Source of the DNA: Bacteroidetes bacterium GWF2_41_31
GTDB taxonomy: Bacteria; Bacteroidota; Bacteroidia; Bacteroidales; F082
Direction: 5' to 3'
Assembly (NCBI GenBank): GCA_001769215.1
Contig: MEOL01000029.1
Location: 34,233 to 98,232, forward strand
Length of the DNA: 64,000 nt
The position numbers and the translations under genes are program-made. The notes under the pieces were generated by a model. The model was given only the letters and a program-made list of their open reading frames with translations, made no database searches and was not told the origin of the DNA. Below, one piece after another: positions 37,556 through 47,672 of this stretch (its first letter is position 1; each line of letters opens with the position of its first letter).

Positions 37556-40339
37556 ATGAATTTCTTGATGAGATCAACTTTCCCTAAGATAAAAACCATA
37601 CCTGCTTTGTTTTTATTTTTTTTATTACTATTACCATTTTCCATCTTTCCATCAAGCATGGATGGAAGTTTTATTAAAAAGCATATTAGCAAAGCTGATT
37701 TATTTTTAGAATCATTAAATTATGATAGTGCTGAGATATATTATTTAAAAGTAATACCTTCATTAAAAGATAAAGGCAATTGGGGATTATATTGTTCAAT
37801 TGTCAATAAATATGTCACAACACTTTGGCAGCAAGGCAATCTTGTTGAAGCAGAGAAAATTGCTCGTGGTAATCTTGATGATTGTTATCATTATCTCGGT
37901 TCAAATGATCCAATTTCAGGAGATTGTTTGTTAAATATTGGCGCCACCTTATTTCTTACGGGTCAGGCAGGCATGACTACTGAATATTTTAAAAAGGCCA
38001 TTCATGTTTATGAAAAAAGTTATGGACATTGGCATACATCAACCGCAAAGGCCTATGAATGGTTGGGAACTGCTCATGAATCTGTAAGCGACACAACGCT
38101 TTCCTATTACTATCTAAGCGAATCGAAAAGAATATGGACAAAAGTGAAAGGTGTAAACCACACCGACTTAGGAGATATATACAGGTACCTGGGATTATAT
38201 TATAAAAGATTCGGAAAGTTAGATTCTGCAATACACTGTTTTAATCAATCAAAAGTTTTATTTGATAAAAAATACAGCGTGAATAATTACAAATCGGTAA
38301 AATGTCTTAATAATATTTGCGATATATATGAAGCATTAGGAAACTTTGATACGGCCTTTATACTTTATAATCAGGCTCTTGAATTAATAAAGAACGATGA
38401 TGCCCCAAATCAGTATGCTACCATGATGACTCTTTTTAATATCGGAGAGGCTTACCAAAGGACTGGGGAATATTATAGAGCATTACAATATTTTCAAAGT
38501 ATTTTCCCTCTTTATCTACCATCATTTCATGACGAAAATATCCTTTCTAATCCTGAAAGTATTGAAGAATATCCTTTCCATATTATCAAAATTCTTCTTC
38601 TTTATAAAGCAAGAAATCTTATATTTTTATCGAATGAGGATACCTTAAACCGTCTGGAATATTTAAAATCTGCGAGTAGTTGCTATGATCTTGTTGAGAA
38701 AATCATTAGAAGGATTGAAACAAGCATTAATAATTATGAAGTGTTACTGTCATTTGAAAGCCTGAATGCCAATATTATGCTTGAGATGGCGAAGAATGCA
38801 TTGCAGTTGTATATATTAACTGGAGATACTCATTATTTTTCAATCGCCCTTAACTATATAGAAAAAAATAAAAACATGGCTTCGATCAAGGGATTAAACC
38901 TTTTTGCTGAAAATAGTCTAAAAATTCCTGAAGAAATTAAACAAAAAAGAATTTTGTTGCAAGATGATTACAATGTAATAAAAGACCTTTTATTTACTTC
39001 AAGGGATAAGAACCAATTGGATAGTCTTGATAACCTTTTGTTAGATAAAAAAATCGAATTAGATATGTTTAATTGGAGAGCCTCCAATAAGTACCCTGCT
39101 TTTAAAGATCTAAACTGGCCTGATATTTCCATTACTCTTGATGATATTCAAATGAAATTAAAAAGCAAGCAGGCTCTAATTATATACGCAGAAAGTTATA
39201 TTGATTATATTTTAACCCCAGATGAAATTATTACAATAGCAATAACAAAAGACGATATTAACTATTTTATGATTGATGGGCCAAGGTTATACGAACTAAC
39301 TACAAACTTTTATAATCTTATTTCAAACAATGATCAAAAATCAAGAATCGATTCAACCGGATATTTGCTTGCCAGCTTATTATTGGAACCGATCGGTAAA
39401 CTGATTGAAAACAAAGACCTTATAATAATTCCATCACAACATATAAGTTTGGTTCCGTTTGATGCTTTGCCAGAGTTCTCTTCAGATCGTAACTTAATGA
39501 GTTATATGATAGAAGATCATTCCATATGGAAATCATACTCAATTAACTCATTTTTACAGGAAATAGCATTATCGCAACCAACTAACGTTGGGATTTTAGC
39601 AATAGCTCCTGGTTTTACAAAAGCAAACAAAATGCAAATAGCCATGCTCGCCAAACGCGACACGAGTTTAATTAATTTATCCGGTGCATTAACCGAATGC
39701 AGAGAAATAAACCGCTATTATAATACGAAGCTTTTAACTGGTTTTAATGCAACAGAACAGGAATTCAAGTCTTTATCAGGCAATTATCCTTTAATTCATC
39801 TTTCGACACATGGTGTACCTGATACTTTTGATGAAACAATGGTAAGTCTTGCATTTAGCAATCAGAATGACACTAAGGAGGACGGGTTTCTTAATATGTA
39901 TGAAATTTTTAACCTTGATTTACACGCTGATATGATTGTTCTTAGTGCCTGTAAGACCGGAGTTGGCCAATTAAATAAAGGAGCGGGTAATCTAAGTTTA
40001 GCCTGGGCATTCAACAGAGCAGGAGTTCAATCATCTGTCATCAGTCTTTGGGATGCCAATGATTATGCCTCGTCCGTCATTATGCCTGGATTTTACCGTT
40101 ACCTGTCAAAGGGAAATACCAAACCCGAAGCACTACGTAAAGCCAAACTTGATTTTATCAAATCCTCAGATGAAATAACAAGTAACCCCTATTTCTGGGC
40201 AGGGTTTGAGTATTATGGTAATGATACAGGGATTTTACTTCAACAAAATAAAATACCGTATTGGCCATTAACCGGAATTCTTTGTGTGATAGTGTTGTTT
40301 CTGTATTTTTTCCTAAAAGTTATCAAGGCGCCACATTAA
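37556..40339 (+). CDS. Membrane-anchored TPR-CHAT (caspase-like) protein
   Basis: About 927 residues from the ATG at 37556, which gives a signal-like start (LFLFFLLLLPFSIFPSS). TPR repeats span roughly residues 35-330 (GDCLLNIGATLFLTGQ, TLFNIGEAYQRTGEYYRAL). A helical linker leads to a CHAT domain from about 590 to 890. The caspase-type dyad is intact: His752 in HLSTHG and Cys799 in VLSACKTG, followed by GAGNLSLAWAFNRAG. One TM at the C-terminus (GILCVIVLFLYFFLKV) leaves a short tail. The N-terminal signal and TM suggest a periplasmic protease. Substrate and activator are unknown. It faces a large block of lipoprotein genes. Confidence 0.85.
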   Translation: MNFLMRSTFPKIKTIPALFLFFLLLLPFSIFPSSMDGSFIKKHISKADLFLESLNYDSAEIYYLKVIPSLKDKGNWGLYCSIVNKYVTTLWQQGNLVEAEKIARGNLDDCYHYLGSNDPISGDCLLNIGATLFLTGQAGMTTEYFKKAIHVYEKSYGHWHTSTAKAYEWLGTAHESVSDTTLSYYYLSESKRIWTKVKGVNHTDLGDIYRYLGLYYKRFGKLDSAIHCFNQSKVLFDKKYSVNNYKSVKCLNNICDIYEALGNFDTAFILYNQALELIKNDDAPNQYATMMTLFNIGEAYQRTGEYYRALQYFQSIFPLYLPSFHDENILSNPESIEEYPFHIIKILLLYKARNLIFLSNEDTLNRLEYLKSASSCYDLVEKIIRRIETSINNYEVLLSFESLNANIMLEMAKNALQLYILTGDTHYFSIALNYIEKNKNMASIKGLNLFAENSLKIPEEIKQKRILLQDDYNVIKDLLFTSRDKNQLDSLDNLLLDKKIELDMFNWRASNKYPAFKDLNWPDISITLDDIQMKLKSKQALIIYAESYIDYILTPDEIITIAITKDDINYFMIDGPRLYELTTNFYNLISNNDQKSRIDSTGYLLASLLLEPIGKLIENKDLIIIPSQHISLVPFDALPEFSSDRNLMSYMIEDHSIWKSYSINSFLQEIALSQPTNVGILAIAPGFTKANKMQIAMLAKRDTSLINLSGALTECREINRYYNTKLLTGFNATEQEFKSLSGNYPLIHLSTHGVPDTFDETMVSLAFSNQNDTKEDGFLNMYEIFNLDLHADMIVLSACKTGVGQLNKGAGNLSLAWAFNRAGVQSSVISLWDANDYASSVIMPGFYRYLSKGNTKPEALRKAKLDFIKSSDEITSNPYFWAGFEYYGNDTGILLQQNKIPYWPLTGILCVIVLFLYFFLKVIKAPH

Positions 40340-40627
40340 TCCATATTAGGATACTTCAAAAATAAAAAGTTGTAACTCATTAATATTTAGAATGAATTGA
40401 TAAACTTATATTTTTTTAATAGTTCAATTGTTGTTGAATCGTTAATAAATTTGGTCATTTTATAAATGAATCGCCCCGCTTTTTTTTTTTTGGATTCTGG
40501 CCCCCCACCTGTTATCATTAAAATCAAAGTTATACAGTGTAAATATTAATTATCTGATCCCCACCTTGCCTGGTTTGAACCAACATGTTTCAATTGCATC
40601 CATGATTTCTTGCCCAGACTACCCTTA
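40340..40627. other. 288-base AT-rich spacer
   Basis: Convergent spacer between the CHAT gene and a small membrane protein gene. It contains a 12-base T run (40480-40491) and a short open stretch on the minus strand around 40560-40625 (GQEIMDAIETCWFKPGKVG) that lacks a start and may be a coding remnant. No terminator or RNA was recognised with confidence. Confidence 0.4.
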
Positions 40628-40831
40628 TTAATCATTATCACCAAAGAAACCTGTTTCTTTTAAATAATTTTCAACAACTGATCCAATGATGCCTCCAACA
40701 ACGAAAATTCCAATACCAAGCAATTTATTTAGGCCTTTATCATGTGGCAGAAAATATAAAATTCCGAGTAGTATTCCAATACCACCAACTACGAAACCTG
40801 CAATAGGAAAACTCTTTTCTTCTTCTTTCAT
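40628..40831 (-). CDS. Small two-helix membrane protein
   Basis: 67 residues with a charged N-terminus (MKEEEKSFP), two hydrophobic helices rich in glycine (FVVGGIGILLGILYFL and GIGIFVVGGIIGSVVENYL) and an acidic tail. No family recognised. The gene begins 50 bases after the next lipoprotein gene in the same direction and its layout echoes that protein's C-terminal membrane part, so the two may act together. Confidence 0.6.
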   Translation of the reverse strand: MKEEEKSFPIAGFVVGGIGILLGILYFLPHDKGLNKLLGIGIFVVGGIIGSVVENYLKETGFFGDND

Positions 40832-40880
40832 TATTTTTCTTCGTTTAATAAATTACGATTTATAGTACCTATATTTATTT

Positions 40881-41942
40881 TCATTTTTTATTTATCATGA
40901 TGCTATATATTAGGGGTGATGCAAAAATTAGTATTGATAATAGAATGGTTATTATTCCTAAAAATACATGCCCATTATCAAATAATAAATTGAATCCACC
41001 GATCATCATAACGATACCAATCACAGGTGTAGAAAGTCTTGCAAACCCTGGCCATGCGGTTCCATCAGCAATTTTTTTACTAAAAACAATTATTAATGCT
41101 CCTGCGAGAGTAAGAATCATATCAACTACAGCATTGTCGTCACCTTCAGTACTTTCCTTTGTGTTTTCTTCATTTTTTGAATTTGCACCTGCTAAATCTT
41201 TGCTTGATGAATCTGATGCTTTAATTCCTGTTTCTAATAAAATAGGATTTTTATGCTCTTTATCATTAATACTTTTCTCAATTTCAAGCAATACTGTGTC
41301 ATTAGGTGAAATTTTAAAACCATCTTCAACAAACATTCTGGCTTGGTCATATTCCCCCATCTCAAATAGAAGTTTTGCAACCCTTCTCCTTGATTGGAGA
41401 TTGTGAAATTTCTGATCTTCAGGCGAAACAATTATTAAATTTGGGTTATAAGTTAATATTGATGACTCAATTATGCCTATATCATTCCCAAACTCATTGG
41501 TAGGGGCAGAATAAAAAAGGTTATGATTTACCCCGTTAAGGTAATAATCAACCATTATACATTTAGAACCTTGTGCAGCAAAACTTCTTTTAATTAAATC
41601 AAATCCTCCAATCTTCAATTTATTGATAGTTAAATCCTTTGCCCCCATGGAAACCAATTTGTCTTTTCCTTCATTCAGGCAATAATCATATAGCTCTTGC
41701 AGGGATTTTTGTGGTATTGCCTTTACTAAAATCATAAGATTATTATTATCATTTTTTGAAAAATGAACTTTACCTCTTGTATCATTCGGAAATTCTTTTA
41801 TTTTCCAATCTTTAGGTGGATAAATTGTAAAGTATCCTTTTGGGTCTTCATATTCTTTGGTTGATAAATAGAGTTTAGTTGAATTTTGACTACTGCAAGA
41901 CAAAGCAGAAACAAATGCTAAAATGAACAATATTTTTTTCAT
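40881..41942 (-). CDS. Lipoprotein-signal protein with TPR-like repeat and C-terminal TM bundle
   Basis: 353 residues. The N-terminus MKKILFILAFVSALSCSSQ has a lipobox (LSC, Cys at 16). A domain of about 120 residues (GYFTIYPPKDWKIKEF) resembles the PsbP/DcrB-like fold. A TPR-like pair of helices follows (LLFEMGEYDQARMFVEDGF), then a Ser/Glu/Asn linker and three hydrophobic helices (275-350). Combining a lipid anchor with three TM segments is odd, and the lipobox could instead be a plain signal. Function unknown. Confidence 0.6.
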   Translation of the reverse strand: MKKILFILAFVSALSCSSQNSTKLYLSTKEYEDPKGYFTIYPPKDWKIKEFPNDTRGKVHFSKNDNNNLMILVKAIPQKSLQELYDYCLNEGKDKLVSMGAKDLTINKLKIGGFDLIKRSFAAQGSKCIMVDYYLNGVNHNLFYSAPTNEFGNDIGIIESSILTYNPNLIIVSPEDQKFHNLQSRRRVAKLLFEMGEYDQARMFVEDGFKISPNDTVLLEIEKSINDKEHKNPILLETGIKASDSSSKDLAGANSKNEENTKESTEGDDNAVVDMILTLAGALIIVFSKKIADGTAWPGFARLSTPVIGIVMMIGGFNLLFDNGHVFLGIITILLSILIFASPLIYSIMINKK

Positions 41943-42025
41943 GGTTTTTTTATTTTGTAAACACTAGTGATTTTTTCATTTTAATTAGTTTAATAAGAAG
42001 AATATTAAATACATACGTGAGTTGA

Positions 42026-43435
42026 CTAATAATTTTTCAACCAAACTTTAAGTTCTCCATCTTCTAATCCCTTTATTATTTCGGATTTATCCTTCCAGAT
42101 GGCCTTTCGTTTAATTGAAATTTTTGCTTTTGCACAAATCTGCATGGCCCGTGCTGCTTCATATTCTTTTATTACCCTTGTACCTCCATAATAATCGTAT
42201 GCTGACCTCCTTACCAGGATCCCAAGATCATCAAAATCTGCGTTATCAGTCACTATCCAGATAGCAGCTTGTTCAACTTCTGAACTTACGTATTCTTCAC
42301 TCAACACTTTCATTAAAATTTCAAGTTCTTTTTGGTTTGGGGATCGTCTTACCTGGAAACTGTCATCTTCTCCAGGTATTTTCTTAATTCTGTTTGCACA
42401 GGCTGCATCAATACTGGTAGCATGCCAATTATTGTCAGTTAGATTAATATTCTTTAGGGTTCTTGTCACCATATTCTGCGATGATGAATTGCGGGAAACA
42501 AAGAATGTTCCGGGAGGCACCAGAACATTTACCTCATAAGGGACTAATTTTCTAATTCTAACATTAACCTCTGTTATGTTCGATCCCTGAGTTTCAACTT
42601 CAATTATTTTATCACTGATTAGGTCAAATATATTCTTTCCTTTTTGGTGATTTTTAATAATACTGATTCTATCTTGTATTTTGTTATTAAATTCTGAATC
42701 AGGAAACTCTTGTACGAATCTTTCCAACTCATGAATGTCGTATTTTAATTCTTTTGAGTTGTTAATCTCATTGAATTTAGTCGTTTCGTATCTTTCTTTT
42801 AAAGTTTTAGCTAATTTCGAATTTGGGTATTTCGTAAGCAACTGTTTATAATCCTGCAGCTCAATTTTTAAATAATCAATTGCTTTATCATAATATTTTT
42901 TTGAATCCTTTGGATATAAATCAAATTCTCTTGCCTTGTCAATAAATTTACTATTAGGGAAATTAACTACAAAATTATTAAGGCCATTATCAGCGCCATC
43001 AATCAATGTACTATCAAACCTCAGCGAGTCGATTATGAATGATATTTTATTCAAATTTTCCACTAACTGATATTTCCATAGAAACGATAAATATTGAGTG
43101 TAGCCTTCAATATCACCTGTCATCCGGGCTTTATTAAGTTCTAACGTATTTAAACTTAGTAAAGCAGAATCATATATTTCAGTGTTCGGATACCTGTCAA
43201 TAATATCCTGAAAAACTTCTTCACTGTTAATTTCTTGGGCATCTTTGAATTCCAATAATGCTAAATTCCTTCTTGCTTCCTCTAGGAATGGTGATTCAGG
43301 GTTCTCTTCAAAAAAGCTGTAATAGCCTTCAATTGTGTTTTTATCCTTTGCATTTTGGAATTCCTTTTCAGGACTTGTACAAGCTGATAAAACAACAAAT
43401 GCAGTACACATAAATATTAAATTGAACTTCTTCAT
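42026..43435 (-). CDS. Lipoprotein with TPR-like repeats and thioester-like motif
   Basis: 469 residues from MKKFNLIFMCTAF, with lipobox VLSAC (Cys near 18). Residues 25-270 are tandem helical repeats with the spacing EENPESPFLEEA, IDRYPNTEIYDSA, LTKYPNSKLAKT and VQEFPDSEFNNK, similar to BamD-type tetratricopeptides. A C-terminal domain (290-469) has VNVLVPPGTFFVS, AACANR and EQAAIWIVTDN. The last resembles the Gln-containing signature of bacterial thioester domains, though that link is weak. Surface or periplasmic; function unknown. Confidence 0.6.
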   Translation of the reverse strand: MKKFNLIFMCTAFVVLSACTSPEKEFQNAKDKNTIEGYYSFFEENPESPFLEEARRNLALLEFKDAQEINSEEVFQDIIDRYPNTEIYDSALLSLNTLELNKARMTGDIEGYTQYLSFLWKYQLVENLNKISFIIDSLRFDSTLIDGADNGLNNFVVNFPNSKFIDKAREFDLYPKDSKKYYDKAIDYLKIELQDYKQLLTKYPNSKLAKTLKERYETTKFNEINNSKELKYDIHELERFVQEFPDSEFNNKIQDRISIIKNHQKGKNIFDLISDKIIEVETQGSNITEVNVRIRKLVPYEVNVLVPPGTFFVSRNSSSQNMVTRTLKNINLTDNNWHATSIDAACANRIKKIPGEDDSFQVRRSPNQKELEILMKVLSEEYVSSEVEQAAIWIVTDNADFDDLGILVRRSAYDYYGGTRVIKEYEAARAMQICAKAKISIKRKAIWKDKSEIIKGLEDGELKVWLKNY

Positions 43436-43631
43436 AATCACGTTTTTGTCTTTATGATAACTAAAAAATATGATTGAATATTAATCCTATATATAGATAT
43501 ATGCTCTTATGCATTGATAATGGAATTTTTATATGCAATAATATTTCCCTTATATATACTTGAGGATTTCGCATAACTAAAAGTATATCTGCATCCGGCC
43601 ATATACCATGGGAAATACACACCTAATGAGA

Positions 43632-45005
43632 CTAATAAAATCGTTTTGCCAAATCGTCATAAATTATTGTTTCCGACTCATGTGGCTTTTCGGTTTCGCC
43701 CCGTTTTTTAAAGTGGGATCTGGCATCCACTTTTTTATCTTGATTTAAAAAATAATAAGAACTATAGTACTCGCTATATCGCTCGTTTAGTGCTACATTT
43801 TCAATAAAGAAGCGTTTAATGATATCTGATTGGCTTGATGTGGTGTTATAATCGAGTAAGCCTGCATAATAGGGTTTTAGTAAATCCATATCATTACCTA
43901 GATCATTTAGTATTTCATCTGGTAATACAGGTCTCTTGATGGATGTCCGATCCCAATTTGCATACACTATCCAGGAGATATCATGGTCATTTTCCCAGCT
44001 ATACCATAAACCGAATATTTGATCAGCTTTGCCGATAATCTGGATATCGATCATTTCATCGGTGCTTTCATTATAAATGGCAGTAATTTTTTTTTCAGGT
44101 ATTTCAATATCATAAGGCACACCTTGTTGGTTACTGTAATATTTTAAGTAAAAATTATAGTTGTTATCTTCAGTAAATGCCCCGTAAAAGATCAGATCGG
44201 AAAATGGCATGTTTTCGGGCAAGTAGGCATCATGGTTTGTTTCCCTGCTTGTCCTAGTATCCCAATAATATTTACGGTATAGCATTAAATCTGAATTCCG
44301 CTGGTTCCAGCATCCATATAAATAAAAATAATCCAATGGCCTGCTGGTAGTAAAATTTACCATACCAATAGGTTTGTTTAACTCCAGGGTGTAATAATTG
44401 GTTTGGTTCAATTGAAAGCTTTGGTCCAGCAGCCAATTGCAATAGCCACCACTCCCTTGTAATACAGCTCCATAAATTGAATATTTGTTGCCATCATTTA
44501 GATAATGCACATTATTTCGAATATTAACTATATCGTAAGGGACATTTTCTGAACTTTTCCAATCATCAGGTGTTGCTAAAACATATTCATCGTAACTATT
44601 GCCTGGGTATGTCATTGTAATATCAGCCATACCCTGTGATACCTCTTTGTAATTATTGCCTGTAAATATCCAGTGTCCGCTGGGGCAAGAATAATCGGAG
44701 GCAATTCCAGTTGTGTTGTTGATGGTGTCAATTCTTATCATTGTTACGGTTACAAATTCTTCGTTAATTTTACCGAAATCGACAATGCCATCACCTTCAA
44801 TTTTTTTATAATCGATTACTTCGGTTCCTTCGAGGTTATGCAATACAATCCAAGCATAATCATAACCGTATCCATTTTTAACCTCTACTGAGAACCTCTT
44901 TGAAGCATCATTTGTACTATCATTTTTTTTACACGAAGCAATTGTTAATGAAATGGTTACTGCCAGTAAGCAATAAAATAATATTTGTGTTATTGTTTTC
45001 ATCAT
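43632..45005 (-). CDS. Secreted lipoprotein of unknown function
   Basis: 457 residues; signal and lipobox TIASCKK (Cys near 25). The rest is rich in Tyr, Trp, Asn and Asp (YSWENDHDISWIVYANW), typical of surface-exposed beta proteins. No family recognised. ATGs at 45005 and 45002 are equivalent choices. It lies 25 bases after the T9SS cargo gene in the same direction and is probably co-transcribed with it. Confidence 0.6.
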   Translation of the reverse strand: MMKTITQILFYCLLAVTISLTIASCKKNDSTNDASKRFSVEVKNGYGYDYAWIVLHNLEGTEVIDYKKIEGDGIVDFGKINEEFVTVTMIRIDTINNTTGIASDYSCPSGHWIFTGNNYKEVSQGMADITMTYPGNSYDEYVLATPDDWKSSENVPYDIVNIRNNVHYLNDGNKYSIYGAVLQGSGGYCNWLLDQSFQLNQTNYYTLELNKPIGMVNFTTSRPLDYFYLYGCWNQRNSDLMLYRKYYWDTRTSRETNHDAYLPENMPFSDLIFYGAFTEDNNYNFYLKYYSNQQGVPYDIEIPEKKITAIYNESTDEMIDIQIIGKADQIFGLWYSWENDHDISWIVYANWDRTSIKRPVLPDEILNDLGNDMDLLKPYYAGLLDYNTTSSQSDIIKRFFIENVALNERYSEYYSSYYFLNQDKKVDARSHFKKRGETEKPHESETIIYDDLAKRFY

Positions 45006-45030
45006 TTTAGTTTTTTTGTTTGAAAATTGA

Positions 45031-46332
45031 TTATTGAATTATTTTTTCAATAACTAATTTCCCTCTGTAAACCTTTTCACCATTGAGTTTAAATAGATAA
45101 ACCCCTGGTTTGAGATTGCCTTTTTCAAATTCAACTTGACCACTTGTGATGTTATCCTGTTCAAATACCTTGTTTCCTGCAGTACTGAAAACTGACAATG
45201 TATAATTTGATTGGTTTGGGTTATTGAATTTGATTGTTGTTTTATCCAACAAAGGGTTCGGGTAAATGATCGGGACACCAATTTCGACCTCATTAATATC
45301 CACACCAATAATTCCTTCAATCCGTATATCATCAATATACCAACCGGCATAATTCCAGTAGTAATCAGAAGTAAAACAGAAGGCGATCCTAATGGTTGAG
45401 TTTATATAATCAGATAGGTTTATACCAAATTGGGACCAGGTTTCATTAGTTCCCGAGAACAGGTTGGAGACTGTTTGCCATGATCCCCCATTGACTGATA
45501 ACTGGACAGATCCCAAGTCGTTATTGTTCTCGATGATAAACCATTGATAAAAAAACAACCAAGGTGTTTGTCCGGCTACAGGATATATTGTTAATTCAGG
45601 ACTGATCAGCCTTGTATTGGCGTAATTGGAATAATTTCCATCCAAAACAAGCCCGGCACAACCCTGTCCTGAATGTGCATTGTCAGGCCCAAATGTAGGG
45701 GAGCCTACTTGCCAAAGTCCATTGTCAGCAAACCAATTTCCAATACCAAGTTCAAATCCTTCAGGGTTCAGGAAGCTTTTCTCCACAGTCTCTATTAAAA
45801 TGTCATCAATATACCAACCGGCATAATTCCAGTAGTAATCAGAAGTAAAATAAAATGCAATTTTAACGGAGGCCCCGGCAAAAGCTGAAAAATCCGCAAT
45901 ATATTGTGTCCAAACCATACTCATTCCATCAAATTCAGGGTTGGAGATTGTTTGCCAATTCCCCGAATTCACGGAGATTTGGACAACACCCTGATCGTTT
46001 TCGTTTTCAATATCAAACCAATGCCAAAATTTTAACTGAATTTTTTCATCGCCGGTTATATTGGGTAAATTAATTTCCGGGCTAACCAATCTGGTATCGG
46101 CATAATTTGGATAATTGTCGTTTAATACGGTACCAACACAAGTCTGTCCGGCATGGGGAACCACGGATCCAAATGTTGGGGCTCCTACATCCCAAACCCC
46201 ATTATCTGCCCACCAGCTTCCCCAACCTGATTCAAAATCTTCAATAAATACTGTTTCTTTGGTTTGTGCATTGATTATAGAAGCCATGAGTAGAAAAGAC
46301 AGAATGGTTAGATTGTAAATTACTGTTTTCAT
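45031..46332 (-). CDS. T9SS cargo with two tandem jelly-roll-like repeats
   Basis: 433 residues. A signal peptide (1-22) is followed by two copies of a domain of about 160 residues. The first copy begins FIEDFESGWGSWWADNGVW and ends YYWNYAGWYIDDILIE; the second begins GFELGIGNWFADNGLW and ends YYWNYAGWYIDDIRIE. Such repeats resemble MAM/concanavalin-type carbohydrate-binding beta sandwiches. The C-terminal 80 residues carry the type IX sorting pattern: IYPNPLLDKTTIKF, then GNLKPGVYLFKLNGE and KLVIEKI. Secreted across the outer membrane and probably surface attached. The repeat ends share a 48-base identical DNA stretch. Confidence 0.85.
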   Translation of the reverse strand: MKTVIYNLTILSFLLMASIINAQTKETVFIEDFESGWGSWWADNGVWDVGAPTFGSVVPHAGQTCVGTVLNDNYPNYADTRLVSPEINLPNITGDEKIQLKFWHWFDIENENDQGVVQISVNSGNWQTISNPEFDGMSMVWTQYIADFSAFAGASVKIAFYFTSDYYWNYAGWYIDDILIETVEKSFLNPEGFELGIGNWFADNGLWQVGSPTFGPDNAHSGQGCAGLVLDGNYSNYANTRLISPELTIYPVAGQTPWLFFYQWFIIENNNDLGSVQLSVNGGSWQTVSNLFSGTNETWSQFGINLSDYINSTIRIAFCFTSDYYWNYAGWYIDDIRIEGIIGVDINEVEIGVPIIYPNPLLDKTTIKFNNPNQSNYTLSVFSTAGNKVFEQDNITSGQVEFEKGNLKPGVYLFKLNGEKVYRGKLVIEKIIQ

Positions 46333-46490
46333 GATACAAAGATTTTAAGTTGTCATATTACCGTATTAATATTATTCCTCAGCTATTAAAAATATGCCTC
46401 TTGGTATAAAATGCTATTTGTATAACATACATTTCATCAGGAGATGAGGGTGCAACCTTCATCTCCTGATCATTCGAAGAGGAATTTCCA

Positions 46491-46955
46491 CTATTCTGAG
46501 CTATTCTTACATCCCTTATAGTCAATTAGATAATTGAAGTGTTTATAGTCGATCTTTGAAACTCCCTTTTCATTGATGTTGGGTTTCCATAACGCACCTG
46601 TTGACAGGTCAACCACGACACCCCATGGAAGAGGGATATTGCCGATGAGACCAGTCCAGGTAACAACCGTTCCTGCAAAAGCCCAGCCACGGAAAGTTCT
46701 TCTGGTGAAATTAAATGTTTGGTCTTCACAACCTTCTTCTTTAATGGTTAGGGAAAATTTATTGGCCTGAGCTCTTTTAGTCTTAAAAACAGCATCGCCC
46801 GTACCCCGGATGGTTCCGTTGTGCTCAATTTTTGCATTTGGGTGATCCTGGACTTTTACATGCGCGTAGTATCTGCTTCCACCGGCAATGGTTGCGCAAC
46901 TTGATAATATGGCGCATGAGGTTAACATCATTAAAAAATAAAAAAGGCTTTTCAT
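46491..46955 (-). CDS. Lipoprotein, PEGA-like
   Basis: 154 residues with lipobox LSSC (Cys near 20). Residues 30-90 (YYAHVKVQDHPNAKIEHNG, then GTGDAVFKTKR) form a compact beta domain like PEGA repeats. Then comes a hydrophobic stretch (FAGTVVTWTGLIGNIPLPWG). Similar small lipoproteins are common in Bacteroidota. Function unknown. Confidence 0.65.
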   Translation of the reverse strand: MKSLFYFLMMLTSCAILSSCATIAGGSRYYAHVKVQDHPNAKIEHNGTIRGTGDAVFKTKRAQANKFSLTIKEEGCEDQTFNFTRRTFRGWAFAGTVVTWTGLIGNIPLPWGVVVDLSTGALWKPNINEKGVSKIDYKHFNYLIDYKGCKNSSE

Positions 46956-47043
46956 GGGTTTAATTTTTTAGTTAGACATTGATATTTATTTGATTCATTC
47001 ATTGATTCCATGTTAGTTGTTAGGTTATATGCGGAGAGTTGTT

Positions 47044-47496
47044 CTATCTAAAAAAATCACCCAGTGCGAATGCAATTAAAGAAAGAAAAAACATTAAGAA
47101 ATATATTATAGAAATAATACCTATAAAAGTCCAATATTTCCTCTGCATAAACAAGGCTCTTTCTATCAAACTGTTATCATTTGACTGAACAAAACCTTTA
47201 AGTAACCCTGCATAATTTAAAAGATATTTACTTGGAAAGAAGGTTAAAAATGAAATAATAATATAGATAGCAAAGGTGATCACGCCAATTTCCCAGGCTT
47301 CATCCATTTTTTTAATAATGCCCGAGGCTCCAAGGGTAAAAAATGCAGCAATGAAAATAAAACCGCTGGCAATAAACCCCATGAAACTAATAAATTTTAG
47401 CCAGGGTACCGTGGCACGTATATTTTCAATCGAAAATTTTGACAACCTTGTTTCAAGGTTTTCTGCATCCCGACTGATTCGAATTTTAGATTCCAT
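47044..47496 (-). CDS. DUF5362-like inner-membrane protein
   Basis: 150 residues with a cytoplasmic basic N-terminus (MESKIRISRDAENLETRLS) and four hydrophobic helices (38-60, 72-92, and a C-terminal pair around 125-145). The layout is like DUF5362 family members of Bacteroidota, which lack an assigned function. Isolated between two lipoprotein-like genes in the same direction. Confidence 0.6.
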   Translation of the reverse strand: MESKIRISRDAENLETRLSKFSIENIRATVPWLKFISFMGFIASGFIFIAAFFTLGASGIIKKMDEAWEIGVITFAIYIIISFLTFFPSKYLLNYAGLLKGFVQSNDNSLIERALFMQRKYWTFIGIISIIYFLMFFLSLIAFALGDFFR

Positions 47497-47672
47497 GATG
47501 TGTGTTTAGGTTAATAAAACATAGAGGTACTATAATGATCAGTATTATGGCTCTTTTCATTTTTTTTCGTTTTGTATTAATGTCAATCCTTTTCTTTTTT
47601 TTAAGCTAGGAATATTGAATCCACGCAAGCAAATGTTTTCACGGTAATAGCTTTTATTCTATGAATAAAACA

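Noticed and set aside
40480..40491. T12 run as phase-variation tract
   Set aside because: Lies in a spacer, about 140 bases past the CHAT gene stop and 136 bases beyond the other gene's stop, with no link to a promoter or coding frame.
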